A stretch of 64,000 nt of DNA from Lysobacterales bacterium (GTDB lineage Bacteria; Pseudomonadota; Gammaproteobacteria; Xanthomonadales; Ahniellaceae): NCBI GenBank assembly GCA_016721845.1, contig JADKHK010000013.1, positions 558,001 through 622,000 on the forward strand, given 5' to 3'. Shown one piece after another: positions 24,184-33,360 of the stretch (the first letter of the stretch is position 1; the number at the start of each line of letters is the position of its first letter). A program made the translations under genes and the position numbers. A model generated the notes under the pieces. That model was given only the letters and a program-made list of their open reading frames with translations. It was not told the DNA's origin and did no database searches.

Positions 24184-25992
24184 ATGTCGGTCAATCGTCT
24201 CGCGTTCGCCGTTGCGCTCACCCTTGGTCTGCCCCTGTTGACTGCGTGCACCCAGACGCCCGAGCCGGTGGCGGAGGTGGCCAAGCCCGCGGCAGTCAAT
24301 CATGACCAGCAGTTCGAGGCCTTGGCGCGTTCCTGGTTGAGCGACTGGTTCCGCCTGAATCCGGTGTCGGCGACCCAGGTGGGCAGCCATATCGTCGACG
24401 GCGAGATCGAGGATCTCAGCGTCAAGGGGCGCACGGCCGCGGTCGAACTCGCACGCCGCACGCTGACGGCGCTGGAAGCGATCGATACCGCGTCCTTGTC
24501 GCGCGAAAACCAGATCGATGACGCGATCCTGCGCAACCAGCTCAAGAGCGACATCTGGAGCACCGAGACGCTGCAGAGCTGGGCCTGGGACCCTCAGGTC
24601 TATGGCCAGCTGGCCGGCGGCAGCATCTACACGCTGATGGCGCGCGAATTCGCGCCGCTGCCGGAGCGTCTGAAGTCGGCGACGCTGCGCATGGAAAAGC
24701 TCCCGGCGCTGTTTGCGCAGGCGCGGGAAAATCTCGATCCGGCGCGGGTGCCGCTGATCCATGCCGAGACCGTCGCCAAGCAGCACGGTGGCATCCTCGG
24801 TCTGGTCGACCAGTTCATCACCCCGAACCTCGGCCAGCTCGGCGACGAGGACAAGGAACGCGCCGAAAACGCGATTGCCAACTTGCGCATCGCCGTGGCG
24901 GAACACCAGAAGTGGCTGGATGAAACCCTGGTGCCGAACGCCAAGGGCGACTTCCGCATCGGCGCCGCGTTGTACGACCAAAAGCTCGCCTTCGCGCTGA
25001 ATTCGCCGCTCGGCCGCGGCGAGATCAAGCAGCGCGCCGAAGCCGAGCTGACCCGCGTGCGTGCCGAAATGTACGGTATCGCGCGTGCGGTGCTGGCAGA
25101 CCAGCCGAAGGCACCGGAGATGCCGGAGCAACCGACGCCGGAGCAGCAGCAGGCGGGCATCGCAGCGGCGCTGGAGCTGGCCTATGCCGACCGCCCGGCA
25201 CGCGACAAGGTGGTCGAGCTCGCGACCGCCAGCACCGAGCGCGCGACCGCCTTCGTGCGCGAGAAGGGACTGATCACGCTGCCGGAATCGCCGGTCAAGA
25301 TCATCCTGATGCCGGAATTCCAGCGCGGCGTGTCGGTGGCCTATTGCGATTCGCCGGGTCCGCTCGACAAGCACCTCGACACTTTCTACGCGGTGTCGCC
25401 GATTCCGGACGACTGGAGCGACGAGCAGGTCGATTCCTTCCTGCGCGAATACAACACGCGCTCGATCGAGGAGCTGAGCATCCACGAAGCGATGCCGGGC
25501 CATTTCCTGCAGATCGCGCATTCGAACAAGCATCCGTCGACGCTGCGCGCGGTGCTCTCGTCCGGCTCCTTCGTCGAAGGCTGGGCGGTGTATTCGGAAA
25601 AGATGATGGTCGACGCCGGCTATCTCGACAACGATCCGCTGTTCAAGCTGATCAACCTGAAGTGGTACCTGCGCGTCATCACCAATGCGCTGATGGACCA
25701 GGCCATCCACGTCGATGGTATGACCCGCGAAGACGCGATGGCGCTGATGACGGTGCAGGGCTTCCAGCAGGAACGCGAGGCCGCCGGCAAATGGGTGCGG
25801 GCGCAACTGACCTCGACCCAGCTGCCGACCTATTTCGTCGGTTTTCAGGAGCACCTGGATCTGGAAAACGCGGTGCGTGAACGCGACGGCGACCAGTTCG
25901 ACATGCGCAAGTACAACGACACTGTGCTGTCCTTCGGCTCGCCCCCGGGCCGCTACGTGCGCCAGATGATGCTCGACCTGCCGATCGAGTAA
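24184..25992 (+). CDS. DUF885 family lipoprotein, putative metallopeptidase
   Basis: 602-aa lipoprotein with signal peptide MSVNRLAFAVALTLGLPLLTAC (lipobox LTAC). The DUF885 domain fills the rest and is related to the M32/M3-type helical metallopeptidases. Near residue 436 it has the family motif SIHEAMPGHFLQIAH, an HExxxxH-like zinc site, followed by SFVEGWAVYSEKMMVDAGY, whose Glu could be the third ligand. Members occur in large numbers in Lysobacterales and are thought to be periplasmic peptidases; biochemical proof is scarce. The ATG at 24184 starts the signal peptide. Confidence 0.9.
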   Translation: MSVNRLAFAVALTLGLPLLTACTQTPEPVAEVAKPAAVNHDQQFEALARSWLSDWFRLNPVSATQVGSHIVDGEIEDLSVKGRTAAVELARRTLTALEAIDTASLSRENQIDDAILRNQLKSDIWSTETLQSWAWDPQVYGQLAGGSIYTLMAREFAPLPERLKSATLRMEKLPALFAQARENLDPARVPLIHAETVAKQHGGILGLVDQFITPNLGQLGDEDKERAENAIANLRIAVAEHQKWLDETLVPNAKGDFRIGAALYDQKLAFALNSPLGRGEIKQRAEAELTRVRAEMYGIARAVLADQPKAPEMPEQPTPEQQQAGIAAALELAYADRPARDKVVELATASTERATAFVREKGLITLPESPVKIILMPEFQRGVSVAYCDSPGPLDKHLDTFYAVSPIPDDWSDEQVDSFLREYNTRSIEELSIHEAMPGHFLQIAHSNKHPSTLRAVLSSGSFVEGWAVYSEKMMVDAGYLDNDPLFKLINLKWYLRVITNALMDQAIHVDGMTREDAMALMTVQGFQQEREAAGKWVRAQLTSTQLPTYFVGFQEHLDLENAVRERDGDQFDMRKYNDTVLSFGSPPGRYVRQMMLDLPIE

Positions 25993-26065
25993 ACATCTGA
26001 ATCGATATTCATTTCGGTCATGAGCGGGGCGCGCGGCGCGCGTCCCGCTTCGCTAAACTCGCGGG

Positions 26066-26863
26066 ATGGAAACGCCCGCACGCAGTACCAAGTTCACCCT
26101 GAAGTCGGCCGCCGACATCGCCAAGATGCGCGAGGCCGGCCGATTGGCCGCCGACGTGCTCGACATGATCGGCGAACACGTCAAGCCCGGTATCAGCACC
26201 GAAGAGCTCGACCGCCTGTGCCACGAGTACATCGTCGACGTACAGAAGGCGATTCCGGCGAACCTCGGCTACAAGGGCTTCCCGAAGGTCATCTGCACCT
26301 CGGTCAACAACGTCATCTGCCACGGCATCCCGAGCGCCTCCAAGGTGCTGAAGGACGGCGACATCATCAACATCGACGTCACCGTGATCCGCGATGGCTG
26401 GCACGGCGATACCAGCCGCATGTACTACGCCGGCACCCCGCCGGTGCTGGCGAAGCGCCTGGTCGACATCACCTTCGAAGCGATGTGGCGCGGCATCCGC
26501 ACGGTGCGGCCGGGCAGCACGCTCGGCGATATCGGCCATGCCATCCAGAGTTTCGCCGAGGCGCAGCGCTTCTCGGTCGTGCGCGAATACTGCGGGCACG
26601 GCATCGGCCAGATCTATCACGAAGACCCGCAGGTGCTGCATTACGGCAAGCCGGGCACCGGCCCGACGCTGCGCGAGGGCATGACCTTCACGATCGAGCC
26701 GATGATCAATGCCGGTGCGCCCGGTACGCGGCTGATGCCGGACGGCTGGACCGTGGTCACGCGCGACCGTTCGCTGTCGGCGCAGTGGGAACACACGATC
26801 GCGGTGACCGGCGACGGCTTCGAGGTACTGACCCTCGGCGCTGCGGATCGGACAGCGGCATGA
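26066..26863 (+). CDS. map: Methionine aminopeptidase, type I
   Basis: Removes the initiator Met from nascent proteins; 265 aa. The pita-bread fold motifs are intact: NLGYKGFPKVICTSVNNVICHG with the substrate His, INIDVTVIRDGWHGDTSRMYY with the two metal-binding Asp, EYCGHGIGQIYHEDPQVLHY with the metal His, and GMTFTIEPMI and WEHTIAVT with the metal Glu residues. The stop overlaps the glnD start (ATGA). The map-glnD-dapD order is typical of Lysobacterales. Confidence 0.97.
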   Translation: METPARSTKFTLKSAADIAKMREAGRLAADVLDMIGEHVKPGISTEELDRLCHEYIVDVQKAIPANLGYKGFPKVICTSVNNVICHGIPSASKVLKDGDIINIDVTVIRDGWHGDTSRMYYAGTPPVLAKRLVDITFEAMWRGIRTVRPGSTLGDIGHAIQSFAEAQRFSVVREYCGHGIGQIYHEDPQVLHYGKPGTGPTLREGMTFTIEPMINAGAPGTRLMPDGWTVVTRDRSLSAQWEHTIAVTGDGFEVLTLGAADRTAA

Positions 26864-29475
26864 GCGACGCGCGCGGCAACGATCCTGCCGCGCCGGCGGC
26901 CTTCATCGCCTCGCAATGGCGCGAGCGCCTGCGCAAGGCCCAGTTCGAGGATGAAGCCTCGTTCGCGCTGGGCACTTCGGCCGAACAGCTGATTTCAGCG
27001 CGCGCCGGTCGTGTCGACGATGCCCTGCGTGCCGCCTATGCCGCCGAACTCGCGAATCACACGGGACTCGTGCTCGCGGCCACCGGCGGCTACGGCCGTG
27101 GCGAACTGTATCCGCAGTCCGACATCGATCTGCTGCTGATCATCGAAGGTGACGACAATGCCACCCAGATCGCGATCGAGCGCTTCCTCGCCGCGATCTG
27201 GAATATCGGCCTGTCGGTCAGCCACATCACGCGCACGCCGGAGCAATGCCTGCGCATCGGTGCCGAAGACCTGTCCTCTGCCACGGCGATGTTCGAGTCT
27301 CGTTATCTCGCCGGCGACCCGACACTGCTTGTGAGCACGCTGTCGGCATTGGACGCGCAGCAGGTCTGGCCGCCCGCACTGTTCTTCGCCGCCAAGCGCG
27401 ACGAACTGCGCGCGCGCCACATCCGCTTCAACGACACCTCGTTCAATCTGGAACCCAACGTCAAGGAAGGCCCGGGCGCGATCCGTGACCTCGACACGCT
27501 GGGCTGGATGGCGCGACGCTGTTTCGGCGTGCCGCGCATCCAGTTGCTGGCCGAGCAGGGGCTCGCCAGTGCCGCCGATCAGACCGCGTTGAACCAGGCC
27601 CGAGCGGCGCTCGCGCGCTTGCGCTACGGCCTGCATCGCGCGGTGCAACGGCGTGAGGAACGACTGTTGTTCGACCACCAGCGCGAGCTGGCAAAGCTGT
27701 TTGGTTACGCCGACCAGCATCGCGAAAACCTCGCCGTCGAGCAGCTGATGCAAGGCTTCTTCCGGGCCGCATCCAGCGTGCGCCGGATTACCCAGCGCCT
27801 GTTGCTCGACTGGGAGGAACGCCTCGCTCCCGAGCCTTCGCCGACGATCTGGTTCGAGGACGACTTCGGCCTCCGCCGCGGCCGGCTCGCCCATCGCGAT
27901 GCGGTCGCCGCGACCGCGACCATGGCCGGCGCATTGAAGGTGTGCCATCGCCTGGCGATGACGCCGGCAGCGGACGGCCTGAATCCCGAACTTGCGGCGG
28001 CCATCCAGGCGGCCGTGCCAGGTTACGCAATCACCGACGATGCCGGCGCCTGTGTCGCGCATTTTCTCGCCGTGCTGCGCCAGCCACTGCGCGCCGTGCG
28101 CGTTCTTCGCGTGATGTCGGAACTCGATCTGCTCGGGCGCCTGATCCCGGCGTTCGAGCGTGTGACCGGGCGCATGCAGTACGACATGTTCCATGCCTAC
28201 ACCGTCGACCAGCATACGTTGCGTGTGCTCGATCACCTCGCGCGCTTTGTCGATCAGGCGACCGCTGAAGCATTGCCACTTGCGGTGGAAGTGCGGGCAC
28301 GCCTGCGCAAGCCGGAGCTGCTGCTGCTCGCCGGCCTGTTCCACGACATCGCCAAGGGGCGCGGCGGCGATCATTCCGAACTCGGCGAGCGCGATGCGCG
28401 CGAATTCGTGCGCTGGCTCGGCCTGTCGCAGACCGACGCGGACCTGGTTGCGTGGCTGGTGCGGCATCACCTCGACATGTCGATCACGGCACAGAAGCAG
28501 GACATCGGCGATCCCGCGGTCGTGCACAAGTTCGCCAGCCTGGTCGCGGACTGGGAACGCCTCGATTACCTCTACCTGCTGACCGTGGCCGATATTTCCG
28601 GCACCAGCCCGAAACTCTGGAACACCTGGAAGGACCGGCTGCTGGCGGACCTCTACAACGCCACCCGGTATGCGCTGCGACGCGGCCTCGAACATCCGGT
28701 GCACAGTCGCGAACGCGTCGCCGAAATCCTGGGTCAGGCCCGTGACGTGCTGCAAGCACAGGGGGACGATGTCGCGGCGGCGGAACAGGTTTGGGCCGAC
28801 TATCCCGAAGACAGCGTGCTGCGATTTTCGCCGACGCAGCTCGCGTGGCAGGCCGAGCAGGTGCTGGCGCATGGCGGTGGGCAGGTGGCACGCGTCGCGA
28901 TCCGCAACGACGGCAGCGGTGGCAGCGAACTGCTGGTGATCTCGCGCGATCGCGACGGCCTGTTCGCGACCATCACCGCCGTGCTCGACCGCATGCAGAT
29001 CAACGTGCACGATGCCCGCATCGTCACGACCCGCGATGGCCGCGTGCTCGATACCTTCCAGATCCTCGACGCGCAAGGTCAGGCCCTGACCGATCCGGCG
29101 CGCAGCGAGGATCTGTGCCGGCGCCTGACCGACGAACTCGGCAAGCCCGATCTGAACCTGACACCGGCGCGTCGGGCCTGGTCACGGCAGCAGAAGCATT
29201 TCCACGTGCCCCTGCGGGTCGAATTCGGCGAGCGCGATGGCGGCGCACGCACGCAACTCGCACTCGTCTGCTCCGATCGCCCCGGCCTGCTCGCGCATGT
29301 CGCGCAGGCCTTCCGTGCCTGCGGCGTGCGCGTGCACGATGCGCGCATTGCCACCTTCGGCGAACGTGTCGAAGATTTCTTCGTGCTCTCCGACGAACAC
29401 GACCGCGCACTCGATGCCGCGGCCACGCAGTCGCTGGAACGCACGCTCGCCCACGAACTGGCCCCCCTGCGATGA
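26860..29475 (+). CDS. glnD: Bifunctional [protein-PII] uridylyltransferase/UMP-removing enzyme GlnD
   Basis: Nitrogen sensor that adds UMP to PII when glutamine is low and removes it when glutamine is high. 871 aa. Nucleotidyltransferase domain: GGYGRGELYPQSDIDLLLI with D88 and D90. HD hydrolase domain: LLLLAGLFHDIAKGRGGDHS. Two C-terminal ACT domains bind glutamine (ELLVISRDRDGLFATITAVL and TQLALVCSDRPGLLAHVAQA). The start at 26860 was chosen because it overlaps the map stop as ATGA; the frame is open for another 840 bases upstream only as a shadow of map. It overlaps dapD at its end. Confidence 0.97.
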   Translation: MSDARGNDPAAPAAFIASQWRERLRKAQFEDEASFALGTSAEQLISARAGRVDDALRAAYAAELANHTGLVLAATGGYGRGELYPQSDIDLLLIIEGDDNATQIAIERFLAAIWNIGLSVSHITRTPEQCLRIGAEDLSSATAMFESRYLAGDPTLLVSTLSALDAQQVWPPALFFAAKRDELRARHIRFNDTSFNLEPNVKEGPGAIRDLDTLGWMARRCFGVPRIQLLAEQGLASAADQTALNQARAALARLRYGLHRAVQRREERLLFDHQRELAKLFGYADQHRENLAVEQLMQGFFRAASSVRRITQRLLLDWEERLAPEPSPTIWFEDDFGLRRGRLAHRDAVAATATMAGALKVCHRLAMTPAADGLNPELAAAIQAAVPGYAITDDAGACVAHFLAVLRQPLRAVRVLRVMSELDLLGRLIPAFERVTGRMQYDMFHAYTVDQHTLRVLDHLARFVDQATAEALPLAVEVRARLRKPELLLLAGLFHDIAKGRGGDHSELGERDAREFVRWLGLSQTDADLVAWLVRHHLDMSITAQKQDIGDPAVVHKFASLVADWERLDYLYLLTVADISGTSPKLWNTWKDRLLADLYNATRYALRRGLEHPVHSRERVAEILGQARDVLQAQGDDVAAAEQVWADYPEDSVLRFSPTQLAWQAEQVLAHGGGQVARVAIRNDGSGGSELLVISRDRDGLFATITAVLDRMQINVHDARIVTTRDGRVLDTFQILDAQGQALTDPARSEDLCRRLTDELGKPDLNLTPARRAWSRQQKHFHVPLRVEFGERDGGARTQLALVCSDRPGLLAHVAQAFRACGVRVHDARIATFGERVEDFFVLSDEHDRALDAAATQSLERTLAHELAPLR

Positions 29476-30299
29476 CGCCCAGCCTGCAACACACGATCGA
29501 GACCGCGTTCGAGCGGCGCATGGACCTTTCGGCGGCCGAGATCGACGACAGCGTCCGCCCGGCAGTGAATGCGGTGATTGCCTCGCTTGAAACCGGCGAG
29601 TTGCGGGTCGCCGAGCCCACCGAAGCCGGCTGGATCGTGCACCAATGGATCAAGAAGGCGGTACTGCTGTCGTTCCGCATCGAAGGCAATCGCGTCATGG
29701 TCGGCGCACCCGCGCCGTATTTCGACAAGGTGCCGTTGCGCTACGACGGTTATGACGAGGTCGCGTTCCGTGCTGGTGGCGCGCGCGTGGTGCCGGGCGC
29801 GATCGTGCGCCGTGGCGCGCATATCGCGCGCGACGTGGTGCTGATGCCGAGCTTCGTCAACATCGGTGCGCATGTCGGCGAGGGCACGATGGTCGATACC
29901 TGGGCCACGGTCGGCTCCTGCGCGCAGGTCGGTGCCAACGTGCATCTGTCCGGCGGCGCGGGCATCGGCGGCGTCCTGGAACCGTTGCAGGCGAACCCGA
30001 CCATCATCGAGGACGACTGCTTCGTCGGTGCGCGTTCGGAAGTGGTCGAGGGCGTGATCGTCGAACGCGGATCGGTGATCGGCATGGGCGTGTTCCTCGG
30101 GTCGAGCACGCGCATCTACGACCGCGAGACCGGCGAGATCCATTACGGGCGCGTGCCCGCAGGCAGCGTCGTCGTCTCTGGCTCGCTGCCGGCGAAGGAC
30201 GGGTCGCATAGCCTGTACGCGGCCGTCATCGTCAAGAAAGTCGATGCGAAGACGCGGTCCAAGACCAGTCTCAATGACTTGTTGCGCGGGATCGACTGA
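29472..30299 (+). CDS. dapD: 2,3,4,5-tetrahydropyridine-2,6-dicarboxylate N-succinyltransferase DapD
   Basis: Fourth-stage enzyme of the succinylase route to diaminopimelate and lysine; it uses succinyl-CoA. 275 aa. Helical N-terminal region (LQHTIETAFERRMDLSAAEI), then the left-handed beta helix of hexapeptide repeats (VVLMPSFVNIGAHVGEGTMV, DTWATVGSCAQVGANVHLSG, GGAGIGGVLEPLQANPTIIE) and the end KTRSKTSLNDLLR. The start was taken at 29472 from the four-base overlap with glnD. dapE, the desuccinylase of the same pathway, is one gene away. Confidence 0.97.
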   Translation: MTPSLQHTIETAFERRMDLSAAEIDDSVRPAVNAVIASLETGELRVAEPTEAGWIVHQWIKKAVLLSFRIEGNRVMVGAPAPYFDKVPLRYDGYDEVAFRAGGARVVPGAIVRRGAHIARDVVLMPSFVNIGAHVGEGTMVDTWATVGSCAQVGANVHLSGGAGIGGVLEPLQANPTIIEDDCFVGARSEVVEGVIVERGSVIGMGVFLGSSTRIYDRETGEIHYGRVPAGSVVVSGSLPAKDGSHSLYAAVIVKKVDAKTRSKTSLNDLLRGID

Positions 30300-30667
30300 T
30301 GGCCGCGCCCATCCTCTACGGCCTGACGAATTGCGACACCTGCAAGAAGGCCCGCAAGTGGCTGGAGCGCGAGGGCGTGGCGCACCAGTTCATCGACTAC
30401 AAGCTGAATCCGGTTCCCGCTGATGCACTGAAGGCGTGGGCGAAGCAGGTCGGTTGGGACAAGTTGATCAATCGTTCCGGCACCACCTGGCGCGGCTTGA
30501 TGCCGAGCCGCAAGGATCCGCAGACGGACGCCGAATACGTGCTGCTGGTGCGCGAGTATCCGAGCCTGGTACGTCGTCCGGTCGCCGTGATCGACGGCGA
30601 GGTGATGCTCGGCTTCACCGGTGGGCTGTATGAGAAGCGTTTCCTTGCGAGCAAGGCATCGGCATGA
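30299..30667 (+). CDS. ArsC/Spx-family thioredoxin-fold protein (YffB-like)
   Basis: 122-aa thioredoxin-like protein with the redox motif CDTC in LYGLTNCDTCKKARKWLE, followed by LINRSGTTWRGL and the cis-Pro region RRPVAVIDGEVMLGF. The Arg expected in ArsC-type arsenate reductases is RR before the cis-Pro. Often annotated as arsenate reductase, but its position between dapD and dapE, sharing one base with the first and four with the second, argues for another role tied to the dap genes. E. coli YffB also lies next to dapE, so the link is conserved. Confidence 0.92.
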   Translation: MAAPILYGLTNCDTCKKARKWLEREGVAHQFIDYKLNPVPADALKAWAKQVGWDKLINRSGTTWRGLMPSRKDPQTDAEYVLLVREYPSLVRRPVAVIDGEVMLGFTGGLYEKRFLASKASA

Positions 30668-31812
30668 GCACGGCGTCGGACATCGCGGCGCTGACGATCG
30701 ACCTGTGCCGCCGCGCATCGGTGACCCCGGACGATGCCGGCTGCCAGGACCTGATCGCGTCGCGCCTGCAGCATGCCGGTTTCGTGGTTGAACCGATCGA
30801 TGCCGGTGGTGTGCGCAATCTCTGGGCCTGGCATGGCAGCGTCGGTCCGGTATTCGCTTTCCTCGGCCATACCGATGTGGTGCCGACGGGCGATCTGGCC
30901 GCCTGGACCTCGCCGCCGTTCGAACCGCAGGTGCGCGATGGCTTGTTGTTCGCGCGCGGTGCCGCCGACATGAAGGGCAGTGTCGCCGCGATGGTGGTCG
31001 CGCTTGAGCGCTTCGTGGCCACGCATCCGGCGCATCCGGGCGTGATCGGTCTGCTGCTGACCAGCGACGAGGAAGGCGAAGCGGTGCATGGCATCCGTCA
31101 CGTCGTCGACGAATTCCTGCGTCGCGGCCAGCGCATCGATTATTGCGTGGTCGGCGAACCATCGAGCGAATCCTTGCTCGGCGATCGCATCCGCATCGGA
31201 CGGCGCGGTTCGCTGCACGGGCATCTGCGCGTGCGCGGCGTGCAGGGCCATGTCGCGTTTCCCGAGAAGGCGCTGAATCCGATCCATGCCGCGGCGCCGG
31301 CGTTGGCGGAACTGACGGCCATCCGCTGGGACGAAGGCAATGCCCATTTCCCGCCGACCGGGTTCCAGATCTCGAACATCCATGGGGGCACCGGCGCCTA
31401 CAACGTGATCCCGGGCGAAGTCCGCATCGATTTCAATTTCCGCTTCGGCACCGCGTCCGGCACCGAAGACCTGATGCAGCGCACCGAAGCCGTGCTCGCG
31501 AAGCATGGCCTCGACTACCGCATCATCTGGGAGATTTCCGGTGCGCCGTTCCTGACCGCCGATGGACGGCTGCGCGAAGCGACCCACGCCGCGCTGCAGG
31601 CCCACGGCATCGCGAATACCCTGGCCGACACTGGCGGCGGCACGTCGGACGGCCGCTTCATCGCCACGCTCGGCAGCCAGATCGTCGAACTCGGCCCGGT
31701 CAACGCGAGCATCCACAAGATCGACGAGCATGTTCGCCTCGTCGACCTCGACGCGCTCGGCGCGATCTATCAGGACATCGCGGCGCGGGTGTTGCTGTCG
31801 TCCGCGAGTTGA
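30664..31812 (+). CDS. dapE: Succinyl-diaminopimelate desuccinylase DapE
   Basis: Zinc-dependent M20 amidohydrolase that cleaves N-succinyl-LL-diaminopimelate, completing the pathway step begun by DapD. 382 aa. Metal and catalytic motifs: FLGHTDVVPTGD, LFARGAADMKGSVAAMVVAL, LLTSDEEGEAVHGIRHVV, CVVGEPSSES and the end TGGGTSDGRFIATLGSQIVE with NASIHKIDEHVRL. The dimerisation lid domain lies between. Starts inside the stop of the ArsC-like gene (ATGA). Confidence 0.97.
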   Translation: MSTASDIAALTIDLCRRASVTPDDAGCQDLIASRLQHAGFVVEPIDAGGVRNLWAWHGSVGPVFAFLGHTDVVPTGDLAAWTSPPFEPQVRDGLLFARGAADMKGSVAAMVVALERFVATHPAHPGVIGLLLTSDEEGEAVHGIRHVVDEFLRRGQRIDYCVVGEPSSESLLGDRIRIGRRGSLHGHLRVRGVQGHVAFPEKALNPIHAAAPALAELTAIRWDEGNAHFPPTGFQISNIHGGTGAYNVIPGEVRIDFNFRFGTASGTEDLMQRTEAVLAKHGLDYRIIWEISGAPFLTADGRLREATHAALQAHGIANTLADTGGGTSDGRFIATLGSQIVELGPVNASIHKIDEHVRLVDLDALGAIYQDIAARVLLSSAS

Positions 31813-31816
31813 TCCG

Positions 31817-32836
31817 ATGCCGCTCGATCCGATGCGCCGCATTCGCTGGGGAATGATCGGGACAGGCTCGGTCGCGCAGCACAAGAGCGGCCCGGCCTAC
31901 GCGCTGGCGCAGGGCAGCGAACTCGTCGCCGTCGCGTCGAGAACCGCGGAGTCGGCGCGGACGTATGCGGCACGGCACGGCGTCGCGCAGGTCTTCGCGA
32001 CGCCGACGGACTTGATCCATTCCGCTGCGGTCGATGCGGTCTACATCGCGACGCCACCGTCGTCGCACATCCCGCTGGCATTGGCAGTGGCGAACGCCGG
32101 CAAGCCCTGCTGCATCGAGAAGCCGATGGCGCTGTGTTATCGCGATGCACTCGCTGCGCTGCAGGCATTCGAGGCCGCGGCACTGCCGTTGTTCGTCGCC
32201 TATTACCGACGATCATTGCCGCGATTCCTCCAGATCGCCGAATGGCTGCGCGCCGGAGCGATCGGCACGGTACGCGCGGTCGACTGGCGATTGCATCGAA
32301 CCGCGGCGCTGGCAGCGACGGCGTCGAACTGGCGCGTCGATGCGAACGAAGCGCCTGGCGGATTGTTCGAAGATCTGGCTTGCCATGGCCTGGACCTGTT
32401 CGATTTCCTGCTTGGGCCGGTCTTGCACGTCGAGCGCGCAACGCTGGAGGACGCCGCCGGCGCGGTGCCGCATCGCGTCGAAGCGGCCTGGCATCATCGC
32501 AATGGCGTGGTCGGCCAGGGCATCTGGGATTTCGCCGCGCGTGAACGTGCCGATGTCGTGACCTTCACCGGCGATGCCGGTCGCATCCGGTGCGCGATGT
32601 TCGACGAGGCGCCGGTCGTGCTGACCGCGCAAGGTCGCAGCGATGAACGCGTGATTCCGAATCCCGTGCCAATCCAGTTGCATCATGTCGAGCACATGGT
32701 CGCGCACCTCAACGGTGCTGCGCAGCATCCGTCGACTGCACAATCAGCCATTCGCACGGCCTGGGTGATGGAACAGATCCTGCGCGGGCCGATGGCCGTT
32801 CGCTCGACCATCGCGAAAACAGCGTGCGTATCGTGA
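31817..32836 (+). CDS. Gfo/Idh/MocA family oxidoreductase
   Basis: NAD(P)-dependent dehydrogenase of 339 aa, probably acting on a sugar or inositol-like substrate. Rossmann motif IRWGMIGTGSVAQHKSGPAY, then AVYIATPPSSHIPLALAVANAGK and the catalytic EKP in CCIEKPMALCYRDA. The C-terminal substrate domain follows, with GGLFEDLACHGLDLFDFLLG, which carries the usual D-x-x-x-H-like pattern. Two starts are possible (31817 and 31832). It lies four bases after dapE but is not part of lysine synthesis; the substrate cannot be read from the sequence. Confidence 0.9.
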   Translation: MPLDPMRRIRWGMIGTGSVAQHKSGPAYALAQGSELVAVASRTAESARTYAARHGVAQVFATPTDLIHSAAVDAVYIATPPSSHIPLALAVANAGKPCCIEKPMALCYRDALAALQAFEAAALPLFVAYYRRSLPRFLQIAEWLRAGAIGTVRAVDWRLHRTAALAATASNWRVDANEAPGGLFEDLACHGLDLFDFLLGPVLHVERATLEDAAGAVPHRVEAAWHHRNGVVGQGIWDFAARERADVVTFTGDAGRIRCAMFDEAPVVLTAQGRSDERVIPNPVPIQLHHVEHMVAHLNGAAQHPSTAQSAIRTAWVMEQILRGPMAVRSTIAKTACVS

Positions 32837-32857
32837 TGCGGCTGGCTCGGTCCACGA

Positions 32858-33304
32858 TCACTCGTTCGACATTGCGCCGAGTGCACGACCATGGTCGGTC
32901 AGGCTGGAATCGCCGACCATGAGCGGATCGGTGCCGACCGGCGCGGGCGAGGGGAGCGGAGATTCGGGGCGGAAGCTGAGGAACACGCCCTGCGGGGCGG
33001 CGGCTTCGGTCACGTCGGATTGGCTGGCATCGTCGCGGATCGCGGTGATCAGGACGGGGACCCTTGGGTCGTCGCGGGTAAGCAGGTACAGCCGGTCGCC
33101 GACGTGAAGCTTGCCGCGCACGAGCAGCGCGCCCGCCATCCAGGGATCGGCGTCGGTGAACACCATACCGAGCCGGACCAGGGCGTCGCTGTCCGCTGCG
33201 GCCGGCGTTTCGACCTTCGCGGCCGGCGCAGGTGCATCAGGCGCCGGGCCGGAACACGCCACGAGCGCGACGGCGAACAGGACGGGTAGCGGAGACTTGA
33301 TCAT
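32858..33304 (-). CDS. Small uncharacterised lipoprotein
   Basis: 148 aa with a lipoprotein signal MIKSPLPVLFAVALVAC (lipobox LVAC, then S-G-P). A Pro/Ala-rich linker precedes a beta-looking domain (MVFTDADPWMAGALLVRGKL, GDRLYLLTRDDPRVPVLITA) that I do not recognise. The start was placed at the signal peptide; the longer frame upstream lacks one. It is the last gene after the TonB-domain lipoprotein, 56 bases away on the same strand. Confidence 0.75.
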   Translation of the reverse strand: MIKSPLPVLFAVALVACSGPAPDAPAPAAKVETPAAADSDALVRLGMVFTDADPWMAGALLVRGKLHVGDRLYLLTRDDPRVPVLITAIRDDASQSDVTEAAAPQGVFLSFRPESPLPSPAPVGTDPLMVGDSSLTDHGRALGAMSNE

Positions 33305-33360
33305 CGGCAGACAGCCTGGCGGACGCGACGCTGCCCTACATGGGGCGAAGTCCGCGCCGA

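Noticed and set aside
26020..29475. 1151-codon plus-strand frame suggesting a map-glnD-region fusion
   Set aside because: The first 280 codons are out of frame with map and make no sense; glnD starts at 26860 by the ATGA overlap.
30299..30667. Arsenic-resistance gene
   Set aside because: The ArsC-like protein lies inside the dap cluster with no other ars gene; the YffB-type position beside dapE fits better.
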